Assembly: GCA_002505455.1 (NCBI GenBank)
Contig: DAVB01000032.1
Coordinates: 1-42,085 of the forward strand
DNA: 42,085 nt
Reading direction: 5' to 3'
Source: Euryarchaeota archaeon UBA52
GTDB lineage: Archaea > Thermoplasmatota > Poseidoniia > Poseidoniales > Thalassarchaeaceae
The translations under genes and the position numbers were made by a program. Below the pieces are notes generated by a model. It saw only the letters and a list, made by a program, of their open reading frames with translations. It ran no database searches and was not told where the DNA came from. Of the stretch, positions 32,402-41,712 are shown piece after piece (the first letter of the stretch is position 1; each line of letters begins with the position of its first letter).

Positions 32402-35400
32402 CAGATATCCTCTATTCTACTTCCGCAGGATGGGCACGAAGTACGACGGATCTTCTTCGAGAGATCGAACCGTGTTTTGCAGGATTCACATGTAACCGTT
32501 CTGAAAGGATTCGATGGATCAACAGGTACAGGGGGCACCGGAACTTCTTGTAATTCAATTTCTTTTGGAGGAGGGATGCTCACTGGCGAGACCTCCTCAA
32601 CAGCATCCTCGTCTATCTCCAAAGCATCTTCTGGATCTGCCTCGATGACCACCGAAGCTGATCTACGTCGATCTGATATGTTCGACAGGCCCTGTCTTAT
32701 GGTGCCTACGAGCAGGGACAAGAGAATCACAAGCATGACAGTCGCAAGACCTGCCAAGAGAATGTTGAATTCAGTATCATCGAGTCCAAGTGATGCCTTA
32801 GCACGTTCAAAGATATTCGAAGGCCCATCGTCGAGATTTCCGTTACTGATGACTTCAACCATTGACCAACTCCCTGACATGGTTCGCTGCATGAATGGTA
32901 GAGAAAGCCCATCAGACCTGTCTGACACCCCATACACCCAACCAGTTGAGAGCCTGTTCTCTAGACCAATCCAACCTTCCTCTGGATCAATCACTCCGAT
33001 GCTCGCCACAGGGCCAATGGGGCTGACCGAGTCGTGAATGATGTAGAAGGCCCCCGCTCGTTCCGATATGGTTGCTAAATTTGCCCCTCTTGCAAGCACT
33101 GAATACGATGCTCCGTTGATGGTCGAGAAACTCTCGTCCACGATAACTACCCTCAGTATTGAGGAATCCTCCTCCCCTTCAATCCAACCTATAGCAATCC
33201 TGTCCTCATCATCGACCTCGTCAACGGCCATTGTCGGGGAAGAACCCTCTATTGCGATGGCCCGTTTGTATGTCCAGGAATCTTCTCCAAGTATGCCATG
33301 AGCGTACCACAACCCGAGCACATCTTCTGAACTGGTATCATTCCTTGATGACGTATACAGGATGTGAAGCAGGTCTTTTCCAATTTCAACTTCAATCTCA
33401 ACATCAGGCTCAGACATGGTGTCGATATCCTCTATCACGTCCATGACCAATTCCCAATCGCTAGCAGATTGGGGCTCATCACCATGGAGGGTGAAAATTG
33501 ATTCTGACGGCTCAAAGGCTGATCCTGATGATAGATCCCTAAGACAACCTGCGATTACGATAAGATCGTCATGCAGATCTATGTCGACTCCGAAGTAATC
33601 ACCAACATTCATCGGCAGTGGCTCCATCAGGTCTTGTGGCACTGTTGATGTGCATTGGTCGTCCACCATGGAGTAGGAGATTGTCTCGCTAAGTACGCCT
33701 GTGCCCGTTACAAGCCTCCTCGTCCAGACAATATGTGCAATACTGCTATCATCCACAGTCGTAGTTATTGAACCACTCCAGAACCTCTCCAAGGGGGTGC
33801 TGCAGCGAACTATTGCCCCGTCTTCCTCGATTCTGTGCATTATTATCTGGGTTCCTTCAGAGGTCAAAATAAGGCCTGTTTTCCTAAATGCTAGAACTGC
33901 CAGGGGCTCTTCACCCTCCGATAATGAAACAAGCCGGCTAGAGACTCTTGAATCGTCAATCACAATTGTACCCTCGATTTCATTCGAACTCCAATCTTCA
34001 TCAACTAACTCCGGCCCACTTACGGTTATGCGATATTCCAACGGTCCCGATGCCGACACAGATAAGGGGAATTCAATCATAGAAGTCTGACCTGCAGGTA
34101 GCGTGAAAAGCGACCTCGATAAAATCGGTAGCCAGCCCCCAGACTCCTTGATGTGGAGGGTAGCTTCTACGCTCGAGGAGTCTAGATTGCCATCATTACG
34201 AAGCATGGCTATCAGCGTGAATTGGTCGCCCGGATTGGGAATCGCCGGCGAAGTTGCAATACCTCCCTCTACCAAGACTATGTCGACACCCTGCTTGAGC
34301 GGCAGTACATCGAAAGGTAGACTGGCTAAATTGTCCGATTCATCCAACTCTTCAATCGTATCCGTCGGATCTACAACTATGGAAAGATCCTTCGTACCCG
34401 AAACTGAGGGGTTCCAATAGAGGGCGAATGGAGCATTTTGACTCACTGATATCTTCGGTATTGTTGTTTCATATCTCCGCTGACCATTCTCGTACAGGCC
34501 GACCACTACTCCTGTAGCATCGACATCTCCCTCATTACGTACTTCACCCCTCACTTCGAGGAATGAGCCTACTCTTGCTTCATCTAATGGGATTCCGTAG
34601 TCAGTCACAACCGAACCGTCCATGACGATCAAATTCGGCCTGGGGGGCATGTTGTCAACTTCGACAGATCGAATATCTATATCGCTGAACAAGCCGTCTC
34701 CAGTCTGTAGTCTAACTTGTACATCACGATCCCCCTCTTCGAGAGTCAATGTGTCAATGGATATCTGGAACTCCCCAGTATACTCGTCCCGATTCTTATT
34801 ATCTTCAGAAAGTGTCGGCCCATCAATCCAATCACCGTCATCAATTCTCCATCTAATTACTCCTCCATCTACCGTAGAATATGATCCACTTACCTCCATC
34901 AGCCCCGACACTGTGCTTCCCGGTTCGGGTTCAGATATCCCAAGATCGATATTCCCAATCGCATGGGAGCTCTTGTTAACTGCGCTCCATCTTCCCGATT
35001 CATTCTTGGCTTTAGCCTCTAGAGAGATTTTAGCATCAAAGTATCCATTTGCATCGATTTCAGGCACGGACACGATGGTGGACCAACGCCCTTCTTCATC
35101 GAGAGATAAATTTGTCCAGACGGACTCTTCCTTGATTAATTCAACTTGTCCGCCCGGCTTATCTTTTTTGTAAGAAAAGACCGACCTAACTTGTACCTTC
35201 TCTACGCTCGAAGTTCCTTCAGCGTCTTCGTTCAGAGTGCCGCTGAATGAGTAGTTTTTACCCTGAACAACCCAGTCGTTTTCTGCAGGGGACTTGATGT
35301 AAATCCATTCTTCTCCGGTTTGTATTGTTGCGCAATCGCCCCCTATTAGGCAGTTGTACACCTGTTCACCGTCGACAATACCGTACCCATATTGGTTGTT

Positions 35401-37029
35401 CCACCTATCTGAATTGGGCCTATCGCTAGGCTCGCCCCTTTGTTCGGATGTCGCTCTGATGATACTCTTCACATCCCACGGAGAAAGCGTATCATCGTAT
35501 GACAAAATCAACGCGGCCAGGCCAGCAACAGCCGGGCAGGCCATGCTTGTGCCTGTTTTTTCTGTATATCCATCATCGGCCAGTTGCTCATCGCCGACAG
35601 GCAATGGGTTGGGGGGGGCATACTCTGCAGAAATTATGTCAGTTCCGGGCGCTACAACATCCGGCTTGTGCTCGTCATCGAAGTTATTATCGCCGTCACT
35701 CACTCTTGGGCCATAGTTGGAGTATGAAGCGATTTCATCATCCTCTCTTTCAACCGAATCATCTTCGTCAATAGCACCTACTGTAATCGCTAAGTCTGAA
35801 GCACCCACGGACGTGATCCTATTTTTCCCATCATTCCCGATTGCTGCAACTGCGACAATCCCTGCACCTACAGCCGCATCCACAGCGCGTGCCTCTGCGT
35901 TTTGCCCATCATCACCTTGATCTTCTTCCCCGGGAGTTGATGTGTCTCTAGTGCCGAATGACATCGACATAACATCTATTCCTCTACTGGATTCATTATT
36001 CCCCCAATCAGTATCTGCATTGTTGGCGACCCAGTTTATCCCCTTCAGTATGGCTGCTGAGTTTGTAGTTCCGATATCGTTGAAAACCTTCACATCGACT
36101 AGGTAGGCTCCCGGCGCATATCCGATATGTTCGCGATCACTATCTCCTGTTCCCAGGGCGATGCCAGCCACGTGGGTTCCGTGGCCATCTGCGTCATCAG
36201 GATCATAGTTCCCGTCTGAGCAATCTGTTTGCTGACTGGACGTAGCATCGCAACCAGCAACCCATTTAGGGTCAGCGAGATCACTAGGCTCGTTCGTATT
36301 GTCGGTGTTCGAATCCGAGAAGTCATCCAACGCAAAATGTTCATTGTCCACTCCAGTGTCTAGAATTGCAATAACGACCCCGTCGCCCATGTATCCATTG
36401 CTCCAGAATGAATCGGGATATATCTCGCTAGGCCTTACCTTGGATGCCTTTGCGGCAGTTCCGAGATACGGTTCCAGCACATTCTGCTGCTCGATCAGGA
36501 TGACGCCAGGTAGTGAGAGGATATCGGGAAGAGAGGATACTGGCACTCTGTCCAATACTATCGAATCAAGTACATCCATCTGAAAGAACCACGAACCATC
36601 TTCAAGCCACCCATGTTCTGCTAGAACGCCTTTGAGCGATTCCGCATCCGTCGCCCCCGGGTGCCATGCGTAATCTACGACTATTGCGACTGTTTTTCTG
36701 CCATCGTCGCCGATGATTGCCGAGGGCGATACAGATTCCGACTCGCCTCGTAGAACGCTTTCAAGACGATCATCCATGCCGTCTGAGTCACTATCCCTTC
36801 CATACGATTGCCACCAGCCGTATTCCTCTACCGCCGGACCAGCATCGCTGGGCGCATCTGAGCGTTTTACCATGTCAGACCTGCACCAACCCTCGTCACA
36901 GGATTTGTCCAAATCTTCTCCTGGATTGAGATCAGACACATTTTCGTATGACGTAGCCCCTGCTGATGCGTCCATAATTATGATGAGCACTGACAGAAGC
37001 AGTGCTCGTCTGGCCCCCTTACGTTGCAT
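32401..37029 (-). CDS. Giant membrane-anchored subtilisin-like protease with cytoplasmic zinc ribbon
   Basis: A 1542-residue protein. Signal peptide res about 8-25. The S8 peptidase domain has the triad Asp224 (AILDTGVDNEHF), His283 (DGHGTHVAGIA) and Ser495 (GTSMACPAVAG). Long beta-rich regions follow, including Ig-like and CARDB-type modules (SGSYSTVDGG, NEGDVDATGVVVGL, RNDGNLDSSSV). Near the C-terminus is one transmembrane helix (about 1420-1445, LLAGLATVMLVILLSLLVG), then an acidic/proline-rich linker and a terminal CxxC-CxxC zinc ribbon (CESC and CPSC). ATG 37029 is chosen: TTATAC ends 28 bases upstream and the signal peptide starts here, though the frame opens at 37098. Likely a surface peptidase; the ribbon on the inner side is unusual. 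Confidence 0.9.
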   Translation of the reverse strand: MQRKGARRALLLSVLIIIMDASAGATSYENVSDLNPGEDLDKSCDEGWCRSDMVKRSDAPSDAGPAVEEYGWWQSYGRDSDSDGMDDRLESVLRGESESVSPSAIIGDDGRKTVAIVVDYAWHPGATDAESLKGVLAEHGWLEDGSWFFQMDVLDSIVLDRVPVSSLPDILSLPGVILIEQQNVLEPYLGTAAKASKVRPSEIYPDSFWSNGYMGDGVVIAILDTGVDNEHFALDDFSDSNTDNTNEPSDLADPKWVAGCDATSSQQTDCSDGNYDPDDADGHGTHVAGIALGTGDSDREHIGYAPGAYLVDVKVFNDIGTTNSAAILKGINWVANNADTDWGNNESSRGIDVMSMSFGTRDTSTPGEEDQGDDGQNAEARAVDAAVGAGIVAVAAIGNDGKNRITSVGASDLAITVGAIDEDDSVEREDDEIASYSNYGPRVSDGDNNFDDEHKPDVVAPGTDIISAEYAPPNPLPVGDEQLADDGYTEKTGTSMACPAVAGLAALILSYDDTLSPWDVKSIIRATSEQRGEPSDRPNSDRWNNQYGYGIVDGEQVYNCLIGGDCATIQTGEEWIYIKSPAENDWVVQGKNYSFSGTLNEDAEGTSSVEKVQVRSVFSYKKDKPGGQVELIKEESVWTNLSLDEEGRWSTIVSVPEIDANGYFDAKISLEAKAKNESGRWSAVNKSSHAIGNIDLGISEPEPGSTVSGLMEVSGSYSTVDGGVIRWRIDDGDWIDGPTLSEDNKNRDEYTGEFQISIDTLTLEEGDRDVQVRLQTGDGLFSDIDIRSVEVDNMPPRPNLIVMDGSVVTDYGIPLDEARVGSFLEVRGEVRNEGDVDATGVVVGLYENGQRRYETTIPKISVSQNAPFALYWNPSVSGTKDLSIVVDPTDTIEELDESDNLASLPFDVLPLKQGVDIVLVEGGIATSPAIPNPGDQFTLIAMLRNDGNLDSSSVEATLHIKESGGWLPILSRSLFTLPAGQTSMIEFPLSVSASGPLEYRITVSGPELVDEDWSSNEIEGTIVIDDSRVSSRLVSLSEGEEPLAVLAFRKTGLILTSEGTQIIMHRIEEDGAIVRCSTPLERFWSGSITTTVDDSSIAHIVWTRRLVTGTGVLSETISYSMVDDQCTSTVPQDLMEPLPMNVGDYFGVDIDLHDDLIVIAGCLRDLSSGSAFEPSESIFTLHGDEPQSASDWELVMDVIEDIDTMSEPDVEIEVEIGKDLLHILYTSSRNDTSSEDVLGLWYAHGILGEDSWTYKRAIAIEGSSPTMAVDEVDDEDRIAIGWIEGEEDSSILRVVIVDESFSTINGASYSVLARGANLATISERAGAFYIIHDSVSPIGPVASIGVIDPEEGWIGLENRLSTGWVYGVSDRSDGLSLPFMQRTMSGSWSMVEVISNGNLDDGPSNIFERAKASLGLDDTEFNILLAGLATVMLVILLSLLVGTIRQGLSNISDRRRSASVVIEADPEDALEIDEDAVEEVSPVSIPPPKEIELQEVPVPPVPVDPSNPFRTVTCESCKTRFDLSKKIRRTSCPSCGSRIEDI

Positions 37030-37056
37030 ACGTGCATCGTCACTTCCGCATACGCC

Positions 37057-37062
37057 GTATAA
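37057..37062 (-). promoter_or_regulatory. TATA box of the giant subtilase gene
   Basis: The minus strand reads TTATAC, 28 bases before ATG 37029, with no Shine-Dalgarno sequence between, consistent with a leaderless or nearly leaderless transcript. It lies in the 74-base gap after the alpha/beta hydrolase gene, so the protease probably has its own promoter. Confidence 0.5.
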
Positions 37063-37103
37063 TCCCAACTTCCCCATGTGCTCAAAGAAGCCAATCACAG
37101 GGG

Positions 37104-37949
37104 TTAGTTGCCATCTTGGAAGGCTTCCAAAACAGGAATGACCTCTGCGTCATGTGCAAATTGGTTGCTTGGAACCTCGATGAGCTGGGAATTTTGGAGC
37201 CCCTCGGAAAGTAGCATGACGTCGTCGTCCGAGTGCAGGGAGTCTGATTTCGCGGTCAAAAGCGCGATCCTATCCTCTATTGATGATATAGTCTCATCTT
37301 TCATCATGTACGCGAACTGTGAAATCGCGCTCAGTCGTAGCCTCTTCACATCTGAGGCTAGCAATGTCCTACGATATCTAATTCTTTGACCCTCTTCCTT
37401 CAGTTTGAAATCGAGTATCAGTATCGCGAGTCTTACCAGCGGGGGGTAGACAAAGCTGGGCATCCTTATGAGGAGACGACTCCAGAGGGGGAAGTCGAAA
37501 TTCGTATTCGGGGCCAGTAGTGCGACGCTCCTTGGTTTGAAGGCATGTTCTGCCAATGTCTCGAGGATTACCGTGGCTCCTAGCGAGGAGGCAAACCAGT
37601 CGCAGCCGGAAGAAATCTCTGGAAATTCTTCGATTACCCGCTTCAAATCCTCCACGTTTCTATGGATAGAGAGGCTCGATTTTGTCAGTCTGCCTTCCGA
37701 GACAGCACTCCCCTTTTCCCTTGTTTCGATGTATGTCAGCTTTCGCTTCGGAGCCCATTCTTCAACGATCTCCTGCCATCCTTCGTAGACGCTGTTCCAC
37801 CCTGGAACCATGACTAGAGGGACGGAGTCCGAATCATTCTCGGGCACCCACCGTATCACTCGTATGAACCATCCATCATCCATCTCGACCATCTTCGACT
37901 CAACCGTGGTTCCAGCCACTTCCGGTATCCGAGTCCATGGGTTTTCCAT
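37104..37949 (-). CDS. Alpha/beta hydrolase
   Basis: A 281-residue cytoplasmic alpha/beta-hydrolase. Seen: VPLVMVPGWNSVYEGWQEIVEE (oxyanion loop region), the nucleophile elbow CDWFASSLGATVILETL with Ser in the ASSLG motif (about residue 121), and a C-terminal FAHDAEVIPVLEAF with the catalytic-type His-Asp pair. The acid is probably in TAKSDSLHSDDD. A helical cap covers about 150-220. No signal peptide. Substrate cannot be told; esterase, lipase or peptidase-like. It lies between LemA and the subtilase gene on the same strand. Confidence 0.85.
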   Translation of the reverse strand: MENPWTRIPEVAGTTVESKMVEMDDGWFIRVIRWVPENDSDSVPLVMVPGWNSVYEGWQEIVEEWAPKRKLTYIETREKGSAVSEGRLTKSSLSIHRNVEDLKRVIEEFPEISSGCDWFASSLGATVILETLAEHAFKPRSVALLAPNTNFDFPLWSRLLIRMPSFVYPPLVRLAILILDFKLKEEGQRIRYRRTLLASDVKRLRLSAISQFAYMMKDETISSIEDRIALLTAKSDSLHSDDDVMLLSEGLQNSQLIEVPSNQFAHDAEVIPVLEAFQDGN

Positions 37950-37980
37950 CGCATAACCCTCGAGATGAATTGCGGTCTAT

Positions 37981-38568
37981 TCATTGGAATTCAAGTGAAG
38001 GGCGCTCTCTTGATGCCACGTCGGCCACATAAAGCTCGAGCTCGCCTTTACCCATCCAGTTCGCAACCATGACGTTGGGGAAGACCTCGATTAAGTTGTT
38101 GAAGTTGGTCGCAGCCGCGTTGTAGGCCTCGCGCCTGTCGCTGATGATGTTCTCCATATCGCTGATCTCATTTTGCAACTGCAGGAAATTCTCATTCGCC
38201 TTCAGGTCTGGATACTGCTCTGCAACAGCGTAGATCTTGGGGAGCATCTGTCCAAGTAGCGCCTCATTCTTCATGACGCCCCCGATGTCGCCTCCCTTCG
38301 ATGCGCCCGCTGCAGCCATCCTTACCTCCGCAAACTGGTCGAACATCTCCTTCTCGTGTTTCGCATAGCCTCGGATAGTTTCCACTAGGCTGGTAAACTG
38401 GTCGTAGCGCTGCTGTAGGACAACGTCCACGTTGCTCCACATCCTGTCGCACTCGTTCTCAGCGCGGACTATCCTGTTGTACAGCCCTATTCCCCAGAAT
38501 AGGAGAACCACTATCAAAAGTCCAGAGCATCCGAGCAACGGTAGCGAGATCAGGGCGGCGTTAGACAT
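37981..38568 (-). CDS. lemA: LemA family membrane protein
   Basis: A 195-residue protein with one N-terminal membrane helix (about 9-30) followed by a helical bundle. Seen: the LemA pattern YNRIVRAENECDRMWSNVDVVLQQRYD (in parts) with QQRYDQFTSLVETIRGYAKHE, and later YPDLKANENFLQLQNEISDMENIISDRREAYNAAATNFN. Function of LemA proteins is not known; they are common in bacteria and likely acquired here. It is 40 bases beyond the Nudix-MBL gene and 31 bases before the hydrolase gene, all on one strand. Confidence 0.95.
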   Translation of the reverse strand: MSNAALISLPLLGCSGLLIVVLLFWGIGLYNRIVRAENECDRMWSNVDVVLQQRYDQFTSLVETIRGYAKHEKEMFDQFAEVRMAAAGASKGGDIGGVMKNEALLGQMLPKIYAVAEQYPDLKANENFLQLQNEISDMENIISDRREAYNAAATNFNNLIEVFPNVMVANWMGKGELELYVADVASRERPSLEFQ

Positions 38569-38608
38569 GATATTCGCCAGCCGCTATTCGGACATGAACC
38601 TTGGCCTT

Positions 38609-40126
38609 TCAGCCCCCTGATGTTGGTATAGCGGTGAAGACGCCGCCCTCTTCGTGGACAAGCCCCTCTTTGACGAGACCCCTCAAATGCGAAAGAGTCT
38701 GATCCCGAGCAAGAGACTCGGGCGCGCCAGGAGCGTCTTTGTAAGCACTGACGGCAATATCTCCCAGGCGATTCAAACCCCCTTTGACCGCATTCAGGAC
38801 CTTTGAATGACGTTCCATCCTGTGCTCCAACGTACGCAGCAGGAGTCTTCTCGGAGCAGCGCATACCGGGCCATGGCTGGGGAACAGAAGGTTTGGATTC
38901 AGATCGGAAAGACGCTTCAGCCCATTCATGTATTGGTGCATGTCCCCGTCTGAGGAAGGAACGAGTATGGTCCCGATCATCGTGACGTTATCTGCGGATA
39001 GCAGACCAGATTTGGAGACTAACGACACCATGCCAGGACAGTGTCCGGGCGTTTCGATAACCGTCCAGGGCAGATTATCTCCGAGATCTATGACGTCCCC
39101 TTCCCCAATCACGGTCCCTCCGCCTATTGCAGCAAGCGTTTCGGGTGTGCCGAGAACCTCGGCATCGACAATCTCCCGAATCCGCCGCCGATCCCCAATG
39201 TGGTCGGTATGGCGGTGAGTGTACAAGATCGCCTTGATTCGCTTGCCGGAACTCTCCAGCTCATTCAGGCGTTGAGCGATTATGGCATGGCCTTCCTCAT
39301 CCCGAATCGCTGGGTCGACAAGCAGCAGCTCATCCCCCTGTCCGATTATGAAGCAGTTAGTATGGGTGGACGGAGGAAGAGTCGCTGTTGGTATCGGCAG
39401 GCACTCAACCCCTGGTGCGAACTCGATCTTGTGAGGTCCAATCGACGGCTTATCTGCAAGCTCGGAGAGAACGTCCAGTATACCTCGGCCCGCCTCGTAA
39501 CGATCAACGATATCTCGCATGAAAGTGACTTGGGGGGGAGCCATCCTCGCTGCTCCCTGCTCCCATTGTTCAAGGATTTCTTCAGGCCTCCACCATTTGA
39601 ATTCAGTGAACTCACTCCTTCCGGGGGGCTGCTCAGGTTCTGGGCTATTTTCACCAAGGTGGATGTGGTAGAATCTATTCGTATATCTCACAGGAGCCAA
39701 GGGAGGCGTCGTCCTTTCAGTAACCATTGAGGCCTCGGATGCATCCATGCTGGCTATCCCATTGTCCAATGCCTCGATCCAAGCCCCAGCCCCCTCCATC
39801 AGCTTCTTGCGCAGAGAGAGGGGAACGACCACCCATTCCCCGGACTCACTCTTCGAAAAACCAGTCTCTTCCACAATCTCCCTGAAGAGAGTTACCAGGG
39901 ATTCTATGGATTGGGTATCCCCATTTGGACCAAGAGACCTCTTCGCATATTCGACATCATCCTTCGAAACACCACCTCCAGGAAAAGCCCAGAACTCGGG
40001 AAAGACCGGAACATCCGGGTGTCTCAGCCCCATAAGCATCCTAATGGAACCAGGTTTTCCTCGGGTGAGGATAGCACTTGATGCCCTCCTGGGCGGTCGA
40101 ACAGCACGGCGCTCGTAGGGCCCCAT
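38609..40126 (-). CDS. Nudix hydrolase - metallo-beta-lactamase fusion protein
   Basis: A 505-residue two-domain enzyme. N-terminal Nudix domain (about 10-210): FPGGG at 48-52 and REIVEETGF at 82-90 form a Nudix box with an insert of about 20 residues between GG and REU, as in NUDT19-like proteins. C-terminal metallo-beta-lactamase domain (about 240-440): THRHTDHIGD with HxHxDH at 304-309, TPGHCPGMVSLVS, LLSADNV and SHGP supply the zinc ligands, in LACTB2 order, followed by a helical tail of about 60 residues resembling a winged helix. It may cleave a nucleotide-type substrate and hydrolyse a thioester or RNA end. ATG 40126. It diverges from crcB by 89 bases. Confidence 0.9.
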   Translation of the reverse strand: MGPYERRAVRPPRRASSAILTRGKPGSIRMLMGLRHPDVPVFPEFWAFPGGGVSKDDVEYAKRSLGPNGDTQSIESLVTLFREIVEETGFSKSESGEWVVVPLSLRKKLMEGAGAWIEALDNGIASMDASEASMVTERTTPPLAPVRYTNRFYHIHLGENSPEPEQPPGRSEFTEFKWWRPEEILEQWEQGAARMAPPQVTFMRDIVDRYEAGRGILDVLSELADKPSIGPHKIEFAPGVECLPIPTATLPPSTHTNCFIIGQGDELLLVDPAIRDEEGHAIIAQRLNELESSGKRIKAILYTHRHTDHIGDRRRIREIVDAEVLGTPETLAAIGGGTVIGEGDVIDLGDNLPWTVIETPGHCPGMVSLVSKSGLLSADNVTMIGTILVPSSDGDMHQYMNGLKRLSDLNPNLLFPSHGPVCAAPRRLLLRTLEHRMERHSKVLNAVKGGLNRLGDIAVSAYKDAPGAPESLARDQTLSHLRGLVKEGLVHEEGGVFTAIPTSGG

Positions 40127-40215
40127 GGAGTAGCCAATGAATACCGGTTTCTAATCACATGTGCGACTCTAAGACTTCTGAAAAGTGCTATCCACCGGGT
40201 CTCGGAGGAACCAGT

Positions 40216-40584
40216 ATGCATCCCGCCTTTCTTGTTGCCACGGGAGGCGCATTGGGAGCACTTGGGAGATGGGCAGTCGGCTCACTCAGTATGGGTACGG
40301 CTTTCCCGTGGGCCACTCTGGCAGTCAACTTGACCGGCTCGTTAATGCTGGGAGTACTCGCTGTCGCACTTTCGAGCGGCTCGATATCAAAAGACGTGAT
40401 GCTCCTTGTGGGCGTTGGATTCATGGGGGCATTTACAACAATGTCGGCATATTCATTTGAAGCAGTCGAGATGGGTGAATCTGGCGCTTTTGGTGCTTTA
40501 GCAGCCTATATTGTGGTGACAGCGCTGGGCTGCCCATTGCTAGCATTACTGGGATGGCGAGTCATGTCTTTGCTGATGTCCTAG
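40216..40584 (+). CDS. crcB: CrcB/Fluc fluoride channel
   Basis: A 122-residue membrane protein with four helices. Seen: GGALGALGRWAVG, the fluoride-path Asn in TLAVNLTGSLMLG, and GFMGAFTTMSAYSFE with the family's TTFS-like motif as TTMS. A single Fluc gene probably forms a homodimer with dual topology. ATG 40216 is chosen with GGAGG seven bases upstream; the frame is open to 40159 but the extra residues have no family support. I found no fluoride-riboswitch-like structure in the 89-base gap upstream. Confidence 0.93.
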   Translation: MHPAFLVATGGALGALGRWAVGSLSMGTAFPWATLAVNLTGSLMLGVLAVALSSGSISKDVMLLVGVGFMGAFTTMSAYSFEAVEMGESGAFGALAAYIVVTALGCPLLALLGWRVMSLLMS

Positions 40585-40633
40585 CCCCGCAAAAGGCCGC
40601 AGCCCTGAAGTTAGACTGCCTATCCTTGCGTCC

Positions 40634-41482
40634 ATGCAACATGTAAGCGCGGTGAATCGAGAGGTCGGTTCGGGTCGAGAGATAGCCTCGATACAGATTC
40701 CGAGAATCGGCCTAGGGGTCTGGATGATGAATGGCCCGAACGAGTGCAAGAACGCTGTAATCAATGCAATATCAATCGGCTATCGTATGATAGATACTGC
40801 ACGATCATATGGAAATGAGAGGGAGGTCGGAGAGGCAATCGTGGAATCCGGAATCAAAAGATCAGAAATCACGGTGGTTACCAAACTTCGAAGAATGCAT
40901 GCAATCAGCTATGAATCTACGATTGAACACTGTAAGATAAGTTTGGAAAAACTCGCGATGGATCAGATTGACCTCTATCTCGTACACGCCCCTCCAGAAG
41001 ATCCGGGTGCTAGAGAGCCGGTTTGGAGGGCCATGGAAGACCTCCTCGAAGAAGGCCTCGTGAAAACGATCGGAGTCAGCAACTATGGTATACACCATCT
41101 GCATGACCTCAAGTCGTACGCGAGGGTACTACCTTGCGTGAACCAGGTCGAGTTGAATCCGTGGATTCAGAGGCCAGAGCTCCACTCCGCGACTCGCGAG
41201 ATGGGCGCATTAACCATGGCTTACTCCCCTCTCGCAAGGGGTCAGAAGGCCAATGACCAGGAAATCTCAGAGATAGCCAACAAGATAGGCTGCACCGGTG
41301 CACAGGCAGCCATTCGCTGGTGCTTGGACCAAGGCGCGATAGTCATACCGAAGTCCAGCAACCCGTCTAGGCAGCGAGAGAATCTAGATTCCACGGGCAT
41401 CGATATCGACCCAATCAGAAATGAGATAGATATGCTGGACTCCAATCATGTCTCAGGATGGGACCCGACGGTGGAACCATGA
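40634..41482 (+). CDS. Aldo/keto reductase
   Basis: A 282-residue TIM-barrel NADPH-dependent reductase. Seen: IPRIGLGVW, the catalytic tetrad as Asp in MIDTARSYGNE with Tyr in SYGN, Lys in VVTKLRR and His in LYLVHAPPE, then VGVSNYG-type IGVSNYG, CVNQVELNPWIQ and the cofactor segment IPKSSNPSRQRENL. Substrate unknown. Its stop overlaps the start of the one-TM miniprotein as ATGA, and the GYD gene follows, so the three look like one operon. The gap to crcB is 49 bases. Confidence 0.94.
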   Translation: MQHVSAVNREVGSGREIASIQIPRIGLGVWMMNGPNECKNAVINAISIGYRMIDTARSYGNEREVGEAIVESGIKRSEITVVTKLRRMHAISYESTIEHCKISLEKLAMDQIDLYLVHAPPEDPGAREPVWRAMEDLLEEGLVKTIGVSNYGIHHLHDLKSYARVLPCVNQVELNPWIQRPELHSATREMGALTMAYSPLARGQKANDQEISEIANKIGCTGAQAAIRWCLDQGAIVIPKSSNPSRQRENLDSTGIDIDPIRNEIDMLDSNHVSGWDPTVEP

Positions 41483-41667
41483 GTCAGATCAGAGATCCAG
41501 AGACCATCGAAGAGGAGCTGGAGCTCTTCGCGGAGGCTGTGAGGTTGGGTATCGACCCGTTCCCTCCGAGGCGAGTGCGCGGGAGGATACTACGTCTATC
41601 TCTTGGCTGGTTCATGATCATCATCATGCTCTCTTGGGTCTCTCAGTTCCTCTACCGGGCTCTGTGA
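41479..41667 (+). CDS. One-transmembrane miniprotein coupled to the aldo/keto reductase
   Basis: A 62-residue protein starting at ATG 41479, overlapping the reductase stop as ATGA. It has an acidic helical N-terminus (ETIEEELELFAEAVRLGID), a basic PPRRVRGRILRL stretch and a single transmembrane helix (LGWFMIIIMLSWVSQFL, about 42-58). The positive stretch before the helix suggests the N-terminus is cytoplasmic. No family recognised; the coupling suggests a small partner or membrane tether of the reductase. A short N-terminal extension to 41458 is possible but not favoured. Confidence 0.65.
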   Translation: MSQIRDPETIEEELELFAEAVRLGIDPFPPRRVRGRILRLSLGWFMIIIMLSWVSQFLYRAL

Positions 41668-41712
41668 GCCGAGATGGGAACAAACAAATCAAGGAACCCC
41701 TTCCGATGTAGC

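Noticed and set aside
34622..35173. Plus-strand open frame of 183 codons opposite the giant subtilase gene
   Set aside because: Composition is Ser/Pro-rich antisense noise and it lies wholly inside a well-supported protease gene. The same applies to frames at 32327-33037 and 36713-37141.
39041..39730. Plus-strand open frame of 229 codons opposite the Nudix-MBL gene
   Set aside because: No recognisable domain, and it mirrors a gene with complete catalytic motifs on the minus strand.
40127..40215. Fluoride riboswitch before crcB
   Set aside because: The 89-base gap lacks the usual pseudoknot-type pattern; only an SD (GGAGG) is clear.
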